Assembly: GCA_034440455.1 (NCBI GenBank)
Contig: JAWXCB010000066.1
Span: 1 to 64,000 of the forward strand
Direction: 5' to 3'
DNA length: 64,000 nt
Origin: JAWXCB01 sp034440455
GTDB taxonomy: Bacteria; Bacteroidota; Bacteroidia; Chitinophagales; CAIOSU01
Part shown: positions 40,880 to 48,577 of the stretch, one piece after another
Numbering within the stretch: position 1 is the stretch's first letter
Layout: each line of letters starts with the position of its first letter
Notes under the pieces: generated by a model
The model's database searches: none
Told to the model about the DNA's origin: nothing
Seen by the model: only the letters and a program-made list of their open reading frames with translations
Program-made: the position numbers and the translations under genes

Positions 40880-41707
40880 ATGAAATTACTTACATCAGCT
40901 TTTTTGATTTCAATTTTGATTGTTTCAAGTTTGTTTGCGCAGACGGTACAATCACAAACTCCCAGAGATGGAGCTTATGATGAGGTTACCATTGAAGAAA
41001 GACAGATTGTTCCTTATGACCATATTCGTGAAGCTGACGTGTTTTGGTCAAAAAGGATTTGGAGAGTTGTTGATACTCGTGAAAAAATGAATCTCTCGTT
41101 CAAGTATCCTAAACAATATTTGGTAGATATCCTTAGGAAAAATGCTATGGAGGGAGTTATTACAGTGTATGACCCGATTGATGATGAGTTCACAAGACCA
41201 AATACACCTGATGAGGTTGCAAAATTGGGAGTAGGTGAAGCGGATACAATTCGCGTAATTGACCCGGTTACGCTCGAAGAAAAAATTGAAATTACAAAAC
41301 CTGAATTTGATGCCAATAAGGTTACCAAATTCAGAATAAAAGAAGATTGGATTTTTGATGAAGAAACTTCTACGATGGTTGTCCGCATTATCGGAATTGC
41401 TCCTATCATGGAAGAATATAACTCAGATGGTTCATTCCGAGGTGATAAGGTGTTGTTTTGGGCTTATTATCCGGAACTGCGCCCTGTGTTAGCTAAGTAT
41501 CAGGTGTTCAATAACCAGAATGATGCCGTTACCATCAGTTGGGAAGACCTCTTTGAGATGCGCTATTTTTCCAGCTACATTTACAAAGAATCAAATGTGC
41601 ATGATCGCAGAGTGCAGGATTACGTTTCAGGCGTGGATGCATTACTCGAATCAGACAATATCAAGAACAAGATTTTTACCTTCGAGCATGACCTTTGGTC
41701 ATACTGA
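40880..41707 (+). CDS. gldN: T9SS ring protein GldN/PorN
   Basis: This 275-residue periplasmic protein has a signal peptide (KLLTSAFLISILIVSSLFAQ) and the family segments ADVFWSKRIWRVVDTREKMN, EDWIFDEETSTMVVRIIGIAP, FWAYYPELRPVLAKYQVFN and WEDLFEMRYFSSYIYKESN. With GldK it forms the periplasmic ring. ATG 40880 is preferred over a TTG two codons upstream. It ends the T9SS operon, and its last 9 bp overlap the end of the convergent uvrC gene. Confidence 0.96.
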   Translation: MKLLTSAFLISILIVSSLFAQTVQSQTPRDGAYDEVTIEERQIVPYDHIREADVFWSKRIWRVVDTREKMNLSFKYPKQYLVDILRKNAMEGVITVYDPIDDEFTRPNTPDEVAKLGVGEADTIRVIDPVTLEEKIEITKPEFDANKVTKFRIKEDWIFDEETSTMVVRIIGIAPIMEEYNSDGSFRGDKVLFWAYYPELRPVLAKYQVFNNQNDAVTISWEDLFEMRYFSSYIYKESNVHDRRVQDYVSGVDALLESDNIKNKIFTFEHDLWSY

Positions 41708-43498
41708 TTTGGTAGCTTGGGCAGAATAGTATTCAATTACTTTCTTCGCCTTCGCAGAACCTATCAATGCGGCAAGTTCATCGAAAGATGCTTGTCGCAT
41801 TTTTTTTTCAGAGCGAAATATTTTTAACAACAACTCGCTTGTCTTTTTTCCGATGCCTGTAATCTCTGTCAAGGAAGTTTTTAGTGTAGCATCGTCCCGC
41901 TTCTTTTTATGAAATGTTATTGCAAAACGATGAGTCTCATCCCGTATCTGCTGAACCAATTTCAAAGCCGGTGAGCGCTTATTAATATGGAGCGGCAATG
42001 GGTCATCGGGGAAATAAATTTCTTCTAATCGCTTTGCAATTCCAGCAAGAGGAATTTTCCCCTCAAGATTTAGTTTTGCTAACGCGCTTCTTGCTGCGCT
42101 TAGTTGTCCTTTTCCTCCATCAATTATGGTAAGTTGTGGAAGCGGTAATTTTTCTTCTACTAATTTGAAATATCTACGGTAAACGACTTCTTCCATTGAC
42201 GCGAAATCATTAGGACCTTCTACAGTTTTAATATTGAAGAGGCGGTAATCTTTTTTTGCTGGTTTGCCATTTTTAAAAACAACAAGCGCTGCAACGGGAT
42301 TGCTCCCTTGGAAATTTGAGTTATCAAAACACTCGATATGCACAGGTAACGCGGCAAGGCGAAACTCTTTTTGCAAAATTTCCAGCACAGCTTCACGCTT
42401 GGGTCTGTCTTTATCCGGTTGGTGTGCTTGCTTATAATAAGCGGCATTGGCAGAGGACAGCTCAAGCAGTTTTTTCTTATCTCCACGCTGAGGCACAGTA
42501 ATACTTAGTGTTTCATCGGGTAGTGTAATAGGAAAGGGTAGAATCAATTCCATTGAGTTGCTTTCAAATTCTACCCGTAGCGCGGTAATCGCAAAGACTA
42601 AAACTTCTTCAGCGGATTCATTCAGCTTTTTGCGCAGCTCAATGGTTTTTGTTTGGGTGATGCCGCCATTCACTACTTTCAGATAATTTACAAACGCGCT
42701 TTGCTCTTCATTGAGAATTGAAAATACATCTACGTTTTCAATCATGGGGCTGACTACTGTAGATTTGCTCTGGTATTCTTCCAGCAGCGTGATTTTATGC
42801 TTAATAAGATGCGCCTTTTCAAATTTAAAACTTTCAGAAAACTCCTGCATCAGCTTTTTTAAATCGCGCATCACTGCGGAGATATTCCCTCTGAGGATGC
42901 TGCGGATGTGCGCAATATTTTCGTTGTAAGATTCTTCCGTTTGCTTGCTTTCGCAGGGGCCCAAGCAATTGCCAATGTGATATTCGAGACACACTTTGAA
43001 TTTGCCCTCGTTGATTTTGCGTTGAGCAAGGTTGAGATTGCACGTGCGTAAAGGAAAAATATTTTGGAGTAACTGAATGATGCTGCGCACTTTTTTCACA
43101 GATGTATAGGGACCAAGATACTCGGAGCCGTCCCGGATAAAAGTTCTTGTGAGGAAAATGCGGGGAAAGCGTTCTTTTTTGATACAGATGTGCGGATAGG
43201 TCTTATCATCGCGCAGTTGAATATTGTATCGAGGCTGGTTTTCTTTAATCAGTAGGTTTTCAAGCAGCAGCGCGTCTTTCTCTGTTTCTACTATCGTGCA
43301 TTCCAGGCGTGTTGCTTTCTTTACAAGCGTATAGGTTTTATAGTTGTCGTGGTTTGCTTTGAAATAAGAAGAAACCCGGTTTCGCAGGTTTTTGGCTTTG
43401 CCTACATAAATCAAAACATCCTGCTCGTCAATGAATTTATAAATGCCGGGCGCGGTGGGGAGGGTAGGCTGAATTTCCCTGAAATCTTCGGCTGTCAT
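41699..43498 (-). CDS. uvrC: Excinuclease ABC subunit C
   Basis: The 599-residue nucleotide-excision-repair nuclease has an N-terminal GIY-YIG domain (APGIYKFIDEQDVLIYVGKAKNLRNRVSSYF region), a cysteine-containing CLEYHIGNCLGPCE segment, and a UVR helix (MQEFSESFKFEKAHLIKH). The RNase H-like C-terminal nuclease follows (HIECFDNSNFQGSNPVAALVVF, TIIDGGKGQLSAA, with DETHRFAITFH), then helix-hairpin-helix motifs. I chose ATG 43498; a TTG 17 codons upstream keeps the frame but adds nothing conserved. It converges on gldN. Confidence 0.97.
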   Translation of the reverse strand: MTAEDFREIQPTLPTAPGIYKFIDEQDVLIYVGKAKNLRNRVSSYFKANHDNYKTYTLVKKATRLECTIVETEKDALLLENLLIKENQPRYNIQLRDDKTYPHICIKKERFPRIFLTRTFIRDGSEYLGPYTSVKKVRSIIQLLQNIFPLRTCNLNLAQRKINEGKFKVCLEYHIGNCLGPCESKQTEESYNENIAHIRSILRGNISAVMRDLKKLMQEFSESFKFEKAHLIKHKITLLEEYQSKSTVVSPMIENVDVFSILNEEQSAFVNYLKVVNGGITQTKTIELRKKLNESAEEVLVFAITALRVEFESNSMELILPFPITLPDETLSITVPQRGDKKKLLELSSANAAYYKQAHQPDKDRPKREAVLEILQKEFRLAALPVHIECFDNSNFQGSNPVAALVVFKNGKPAKKDYRLFNIKTVEGPNDFASMEEVVYRRYFKLVEEKLPLPQLTIIDGGKGQLSAARSALAKLNLEGKIPLAGIAKRLEEIYFPDDPLPLHINKRSPALKLVQQIRDETHRFAITFHKKKRDDATLKTSLTEITGIGKKTSELLLKIFRSEKKMRQASFDELAALIGSAKAKKVIEYYSAQATKSV

Positions 43499-43608
43499 GT
43501 AAGGTAAAATTACGAAGAGCGCATTATGCCATCTTTCTGTTTCGCTCAAAAGATACTTTGCTTGCCTAACTCAGAATTATGCGAGGGCATTGAAATGCAA
43601 GTGCCTCT

Positions 43609-43998
43609 TTAATTTTTTTCTTCCGGTTCCTGCGCAAACTTCAGCAGCATCCACGTTTCAAACGCCTTATAAATAATAAAGAGGAGAAAAAATGGTACCA
43701 CAAACATTTTGCTTTCGGGTTTGAATCCAAATAAGAAAACAACAATGAACATGAGGCTTAAAAAAAACTTTAACGCCAGCGTACCCATATAGATATTGAA
43801 GAAGAAGGGCTTTTTGATGCTGCGCGAATTATAATAGCCGGAGACCAATGTGATTGCAAAGAAGAACACCAATGCTGCCCACGTAAACAACCGGAACGGC
43901 TGGAAAAACTCAAATGCAGGCGCACTCAAAATCGAAAGCGCGATGATGAGGACGAACGTGAGCTTCAGGATTTTCTTTACAAAGTTGCGATACTTCAT
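43609..43998 (-). CDS. Small polytopic membrane protein, possible AtpI analogue
   Basis: This 129-residue protein has four hydrophobic helices (about 10-28, 36-55, 68-90 and 100-122) and short charged ends (KYRNFVKKILK, QEPEEKN). In Bacteroidota a protein of this size often lies after AtpZ and before the F0F1 ATP synthase genes. Here it follows AtpZ but uvrC comes next, so the ATP synthase genes are elsewhere or lost from this position. The longer frame to 44094 starts in a palindromic repeat and is rejected. The role is inferred from position only. Confidence 0.65.
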   Translation of the reverse strand: MKYRNFVKKILKLTFVLIIALSILSAPAFEFFQPFRLFTWAALVFFFAITLVSGYYNSRSIKKPFFFNIYMGTLALKFFLSLMFIVVFLFGFKPESKMFVVPFFLLFIIYKAFETWMLLKFAQEPEEKN

Positions 43999-44016
43999 TG
44001 CTGCGTTTTTCCTTGA

Positions 44017-44092
44017 GTCATGCCGGACTTGTTGCGGCATCCCCACCAAAGGCGTCAATTTTAAGGAGATGGCGGAATAAATTCGCCATGAC
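44017..44092. repeat. CGGACTTGTTCCG-family inverted repeat
   Basis: GTCATGCCGGACTTGTTGCG on the left and GGCGGAATAAATTCGCCATGAC on the right form the same nested inverted repeat as at 14132-14203 and 57413-57483. It lies between the AtpI-like and AtpZ-like genes and extends the apparent open frame of the former. Confidence 0.85.
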
Positions 44093-44098
44093 AAAAAC

Positions 44099-44323
44099 TT
44101 ACGACTTCTTCAAAAGGTCTTTCACCGTCAAAACTAATGAAGCGATTACAAAAAAAAGAGAAAGGGTGATAGTAAACACGGGCTTTTCAGTGTTGAATTT
44201 TCTATCAAGCCACTGCCCAAGAAATACCCCGAGTAGAATAGCACCGAGAAACTGGAATGCCATTCCGGAGTATTTGAGGTAGTCGTTAGACGGCTTCTTT
44301 TTTGAAGGCGGAAGATTGCTCAT
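44099..44323 (-). CDS. AtpZ/AtpI-family protein
   Basis: This 74-residue protein has two transmembrane helices (about 20-40 and 50-66) with the family core YSGMAFQFLGAILLGVFLGQ, WLDRKF and the basic tail KDLLKKS. AtpZ/AtpI proteins help assemble F0F1 ATP synthase rings or transport Mg. Its start overlaps the bactofilin gene by 38 bp. The following small membrane gene is separated by a palindromic repeat. No ATP synthase subunit gene is found in the window. Confidence 0.88.
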   Translation of the reverse strand: MSNLPPSKKKPSNDYLKYSGMAFQFLGAILLGVFLGQWLDRKFNTEKPVFTITLSLFFVIASLVLTVKDLLKKS

Positions 44324-44693
44324 TTTCCATTTGGTAAACGCCCATGCTGCACGTGCCGTTGAAGCGCGCCCCCGCTTCCACTACGAGTTTGGTGGCGATA
44401 ATATCGCCCTCAACAAATGCGGTGGCTTTGAGGAAAAGCATGTCTTGCACCGTTACGCGACCTTTCACTGTTCCTGAGATGTCGGCATTCTGGCAACGCA
44501 ACTCGCCTTCCAGCTTGCCCTTTTGCCCGATTACCACTTTGGCGCTTGAAATTACATTGCCCTGCACAGAGCCGTCAAGGCGGATGTCGTTGCTGGATTT
44601 AATTTCTCCTTCAATCACCGTTCCTTCGCAAAACTGGTTGGTGGCGTTGGGGTTCTGGGGTTTTGGAGTTTCTTTGGCGTTGAACATGCCCAT
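44286..44693 (-). CDS. Bactofilin (polymer-forming cytoskeletal protein)
   Basis: This 135-residue protein consists mainly of a right-handed beta-helix domain with regular hydrophobic repeats: FCEGTVIEGEIKSSNDIRLD, GSVQGNVISSAKVVIGQKGK, LEGELRCQNADISGTVKGRV and VQDMLFLKATAFVEGDIIAT. The short disordered N terminus has the usual KPQNPNATNQ tail. Bactofilins polymerise without nucleotide and often work with M23 peptidases in shape control; an M23 gene lies 11 bp upstream on the same strand, which supports such a pairing. The 3' end overlaps AtpZ by 38 bp. Confidence 0.92.
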   Translation of the reverse strand: MGMFNAKETPKPQNPNATNQFCEGTVIEGEIKSSNDIRLDGSVQGNVISSAKVVIGQKGKLEGELRCQNADISGTVKGRVTVQDMLFLKATAFVEGDIIATKLVVEAGARFNGTCSMGVYQMENEQSSAFKKEAV

Positions 44694-44704
44694 CGGAATT
44701 TATT

Positions 44705-45571
44705 TTAAAATACGATGTAATCCTCGGGGTTCACAGGCGAGCCTTCATGCCACAGTTCAAAGTGCAAATGCGGACCTGTTGTCAACTCGCCACTGCTGCC
44801 GATAATTGCTATTGCGTCACCGGCTTTCACGAAGTTACCTGTTTTCTTTAAAAGAACGGAGTTATGCTTATAGAAGGAAACTAAGTTGTACTCATGCTGA
44901 ATGCCAATGACATATCCTGTTTCCAGCGTCCATGTAGCAAGGATAACGTACCCGTCCATCGCGTTTTTAATCGGAACATCTACAGCAGCCACAATATCAA
45001 CGCCAAAATGGTCTTCCTGCGCATTAAAGCCGGAAGTGATGTATCCTAAAAGGGGTGGAAAGAAATTCAACTGCGAAAGCGAGACTTCACCTTTCTTTTG
45101 CAGGTTTGAAAAACTGAGCGAATACCGCTGCTCTTGCTCCATCTCCTCGCGCAGCCGCAATTCTTCTTCTGAAACATTCTCCAGATTTATGGTGTCATAA
45201 TATCCCGTTTTCCCGCTCACAATCTGCGCTGCCGTATCAATATTCCCAGTCAGGATATTTCGCATGTTGGTAATCCATAATTCCTGCTGTCGCACCACGC
45301 GTTGCAGCGAATCAGACCGCAATTCCATTTCTACTAAATCTTTTCGCAGATGCACATCGCCATAGCCGGGAATATATTCTTTAAGAGGAGTAAATACGAC
45401 CAAAGAAAAGATGGCAGAAACAGTAATTACTAAAATGCTGCTGAACAGCACATACACATTAAACCGATTAAGCCGGAACGATGCGCGCTCTTCAAAGGTC
45501 TGGTCATCAAGAATCACCAGGCGGTATCTGTTCCGCAACTTGTCCAAAAACCGTTTCTTTTGCTCGCTCAC
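44705..45571 (-). CDS. Membrane-anchored M23 (LytM) peptidase
   Basis: This 288-residue protein has a cytosolic basic N terminus (RFLDKLRNRYRLVILDDQTF), one transmembrane helix (about 39-60), a coiled-coil region (about 75-160) and a C-terminal LytM domain. Zinc-site motifs are H-F-G-V-D (EDHFGVDIVA) and HLHFELW. Such enzymes cleave peptidoglycan cross-bridges or regulate amidases. The GTG start at 45571 is the only plausible one with this anchor. The gene precedes the bactofilin gene by 11 bp and is divergent from porW. Confidence 0.92.
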   Translation of the reverse strand: MSEQKKRFLDKLRNRYRLVILDDQTFEERASFRLNRFNVYVLFSSILVITVSAIFSLVVFTPLKEYIPGYGDVHLRKDLVEMELRSDSLQRVVRQQELWITNMRNILTGNIDTAAQIVSGKTGYYDTINLENVSEEELRLREEMEQEQRYSLSFSNLQKKGEVSLSQLNFFPPLLGYITSGFNAQEDHFGVDIVAAVDVPIKNAMDGYVILATWTLETGYVIGIQHEYNLVSFYKHNSVLLKKTGNFVKAGDAIAIIGSSGELTTGPHLHFELWHEGSPVNPEDYIVF

Positions 45572-45609
45572 CGTTGATTATCAGATTATTCTTTTGGGAA
45601 AAATTAAAA

Positions 45610-45617
45610 TAATTTTG
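45610..45617 (+). promoter_or_regulatory. Probable -7 box for porW
   Basis: TAATTTTG matches the Bacteroidota -7 consensus TAnnTTTG exactly and lies 36 bp before the porW start in the 81 bp divergent gap. A TTTG at 45593-45596 is nearer than the usual -33 spacing, so the upstream box is uncertain. Confidence 0.45.
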
Positions 45618-45652
45618 GTGTTTAGGAGTTTATCAGTGACTAAAAATACCGC

Positions 45653-48463
45653 GTGATCAAGGCAGCCAAAGTACCGTTTTTTTGGGCGATTTTCTTTGCC
45701 ATTTTAATTTCTGTAGGATGTTCCTCCGGGAAAAAGTCGCAAGACCCTTCCCTCGCTGGGCAGGTTTATCATGACATCACCGCCCGCAACAATGCCTACT
45801 TCAACGGCACGCAGAAAATAAAAACCATCCAGAAAAGCATCGAAACATCCTACCAGGATAATTTCGACACCATCCTTGTGTTGCGCACCAACCGCGATCC
45901 TGCTATGGCAAAAACCTACGGCAGCGATTTGGATGAAGTGGTAAAGAAAGCCTCTGCCGCCATCAAGCGCCACGAACCCAGCAAATGGACGGACGATGCC
46001 TATCTGCTTGTGGGCAAATCTTATTTCCTCAAAGGCGATTATGACGCTGCGCTGGAAACATTCAAGTTCGTGAACACCACCTTCAAAGAAGAGTTGAAGA
46101 AATCAGAGAAGAAAAAAGAGGTGAAGAAAAAAAAGAAGAAAAAATCAAACAGTAAAAAGAAGAAGAGCAGCAAAAAGAAAAAGAAGAAGAAAAAATCAAG
46201 CAGCAAGAAAAATATTCCGATAAAGACAACAAGCACACAGCCGCAACCCACCGCCATAGCTAAAAAGCCCGCAGATGAAAAGAAGAAGTCAAGCTCAGGT
46301 TTGTTGAAGCCTGTGCCCGTGCGCCCGCAGGCATGGGTTTGGCTGGTTGACACTTACACTGAAATAGACAAGTTTAAAGAAGCCGATGCGGTAGTTACGT
46401 TTATCGAAGCCGATGAAGAGTTTCCGAAAAAACTGAAGCGCGAGTTTGAAATATCAAAAGCGCATCTGGCAGTCAAACGCGGCAACTTGGAAAGTGCCAT
46501 TGAGCCGCTCACGCAGGCAATTGAATTTACAAAGAAGAAAAAATACAAAGCGCGTTATTACTATGTGCTTGCGCAGATTTATGAAAACACTGCTCAATAT
46601 CCCAACGCGATTACAAATTATCAGGAGGTGTTGAAGAATCGTCCCAAGTTTGATTTGGAGTTTAATGCCAAAATCAGCATCGCGCGTATTGCAAGAAAAG
46701 ACCGGTCGCTTTCAACAAATGAAATCACCGTGCTGCTCAAGAAGCTGCTGAAGGATGCCAAGAATCAGGACTTCTTTGACCAGGTGTATTATTCGCTTGC
46801 CGAGTTTGCCCTAAGCCGAGGCAATAAAGAGGAAGCGCTTGATTACCTTGAAAAGTCAGTGAAAAGCTCAACAACCAACGTGCTGCAAAAAGCGCTTTCC
46901 TACAATAAGATGACAGAGATTTATTTCAACGACCAGTTGTATGTAAAAGCGCAGCCATACTCCGATAGCACGATGGCGATTCTCCCTACCGATTATAAGG
47001 GCTTTGATGCCATTGCGCAGCGCGATGAAGTGCTGCGCGAGTTGGTGCGCCACTTGCAAACCATTGAAGAGCAGGATAGCATGTTGCGCATCGCCTCCAT
47101 GACGGAAGACGAGCGTGAAAAGCTTGTGGATGATATCATCCGCAAGAAAGAAAAAGAGTTGGAAAGAAATGATATTGCTAACGACCCTTCGCAAATTGAC
47201 CCGATGGTAAATGATAAGACGAAGCGGGAAGACCCCAATGCAACAGCTTCCACATCAGGATGGTATTTCTATAACGTCAATGCAAAATCAACAGGATTTA
47301 ACAACTTCATCAAGCGCTGGGGCAACCGCAATTTAGAAGACGACTGGAGGCGCAACAATAAAAGTTCAGCCGCCTTTGATGATCAGGCAAGTTTCGATGA
47401 TGACAGCTTGCAGCAAACAGCGAGCCTCTCCGATGCAAACCTTGATAAAGAAGCATTGCTGAAAGCCATCCCGCTCACCAATGAACAGGTGCAGAGATCC
47501 AATGCTTATATCATTGATGCGCTCTATCGCCTTGGAAATATTTACCGCATTGATTTGAAGAACTACAAAAAAGCGGTGGAGGCTTTTGAAGAATTGCTCA
47601 AGCGTTTCCCCGGCAACAAACATGAGCCGGAAACTTATTACAGCCTTTATCTGCTTCATGCGGAAATGGGCAATGCAGGCAAAGCTGTAGATTACAAAAA
47701 CAGCTTGCTCAACAAATATCCCAACAGCCGCTATGCGCAGTATTTATTAAACCCTGATTTGCTTGAAACAGAAAAACGCAAAGACAGAAAGTTGCAGGAT
47801 TATTACAGTGGCGCGTATGAAATGTATCTGAATAATCAGCTTGCAGAAGCACTCGTTACCATCAATCAGGCTGACAGCATTTTTCCGCGTAATGAACTGC
47901 AATCAAAGTTTGCGCTGCTTGAAGCGCAGGTGATTGCAAAAACGCAGGATGTGCCAAAATATCTTGATGCGCTGCAAAGCGTGATTGACGATTTTCCCAC
48001 CACACCGGAGCGCAACAAAGCCGAAGAAATTCTCAACTACCTGAAGGTGAAGGAAGATTCTTCTTTCCTTATGCAAATCAACATCAGCGAATACAAATAT
48101 GATGTGGATGCCACGCACTTCTTCGTTGCATCTTACAATACCGATTCGGTGAACACAAATAATTTAATCAACGCAGTTGCTTCCTACAACGACCTCAACC
48201 GCAGCCTCGAAGATTTAAAAATCAACTCCGTTGCGCTGGATGATAAACATGCGTTTCTTGTGGTGAAGAGTTTCAAGAACATGAAAACCTCCATCAATTA
48301 TTACAATGCCATTTCCGCCAGCGCAGATACGTTTAAAGATTTCCCACCCGGCACGCTTGAGTTCTGCGTTATCTCCGATGTCAACTTCAACAAAGTAATC
48401 ATGCACTCCGAAATCGAATCCTATTTCAGATTTTTTGAAGCGCGTTACATCACGAATCAATAA
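45653..48463 (+). CDS. porW: T9SS TPR lipoprotein PorW/SprE with a poly-lysine tract
   Basis: The 936-residue lipoprotein has a signal ending in SVGC (Cys23) and then VYHDITARNNAYFNGTQKIK, the family opening. TPR-like repeats continue to the C terminus (for example YLLVGKSYFLKGDYDAALETF and YYVLAQIYENTAQYPNAITN). PorW/SprE links the GldKN ring to the SprA translocon. Residues 149-186 contain 26 lysines, with serines between, encoded by nearly pure A/G sequence (46097-46210). The GTG start at 45653 is in the divergent gap with the M23 gene, behind a good -7 box. Confidence 0.9.
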   Translation: MIKAAKVPFFWAIFFAILISVGCSSGKKSQDPSLAGQVYHDITARNNAYFNGTQKIKTIQKSIETSYQDNFDTILVLRTNRDPAMAKTYGSDLDEVVKKASAAIKRHEPSKWTDDAYLLVGKSYFLKGDYDAALETFKFVNTTFKEELKKSEKKKEVKKKKKKKSNSKKKKSSKKKKKKKKSSSKKNIPIKTTSTQPQPTAIAKKPADEKKKSSSGLLKPVPVRPQAWVWLVDTYTEIDKFKEADAVVTFIEADEEFPKKLKREFEISKAHLAVKRGNLESAIEPLTQAIEFTKKKKYKARYYYVLAQIYENTAQYPNAITNYQEVLKNRPKFDLEFNAKISIARIARKDRSLSTNEITVLLKKLLKDAKNQDFFDQVYYSLAEFALSRGNKEEALDYLEKSVKSSTTNVLQKALSYNKMTEIYFNDQLYVKAQPYSDSTMAILPTDYKGFDAIAQRDEVLRELVRHLQTIEEQDSMLRIASMTEDEREKLVDDIIRKKEKELERNDIANDPSQIDPMVNDKTKREDPNATASTSGWYFYNVNAKSTGFNNFIKRWGNRNLEDDWRRNNKSSAAFDDQASFDDDSLQQTASLSDANLDKEALLKAIPLTNEQVQRSNAYIIDALYRLGNIYRIDLKNYKKAVEAFEELLKRFPGNKHEPETYYSLYLLHAEMGNAGKAVDYKNSLLNKYPNSRYAQYLLNPDLLETEKRKDRKLQDYYSGAYEMYLNNQLAEALVTINQADSIFPRNELQSKFALLEAQVIAKTQDVPKYLDALQSVIDDFPTTPERNKAEEILNYLKVKEDSSFLMQINISEYKYDVDATHFFVASYNTDSVNTNNLINAVASYNDLNRSLEDLKINSVALDDKHAFLVVKSFKNMKTSINYYNAISASADTFKDFPPGTLEFCVISDVNFNKVIMHSEIESYFRFFEARYITNQ

Positions 48464-48490
48464 AGTGAATAGAATTTTTCTTGCTTTTGG

Positions 48491-48562
48491 AAAAGCGTTA
48501 CAGTTTGGACTCCCTCGCCCTTGGGAGAGGGGCGGGGTGAGGCAATTCAAAGAAGCGTTACA
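48491..48562. repeat. CTCCC...GGTGAGGC repeat flanked by direct repeats
   Basis: The core GGACTCCCTCGCCCTTGGGA to GGGGTGAGGC (48507-48543) matches the elements at 20302 and 6079. The 10-mer AAGCGTTACA occurs on both sides (48493-48502 and 48553-48562), which looks like a target-site duplication. It lies between porW and the PBP gene. Confidence 0.8.
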
Positions 48563-48577
48563 ACAGTGAATTAATAA

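Noticed and set aside
43999..44094. N-terminal extension of the four-helix membrane protein
   Set aside because: It is translated from the inverted repeat at 44017-44092.
46039..46353. Phe/Leu-rich open frame opposite the PorW lysine tract
   Set aside because: Poly-Phe is simply the complement of AAG/AAA codons.
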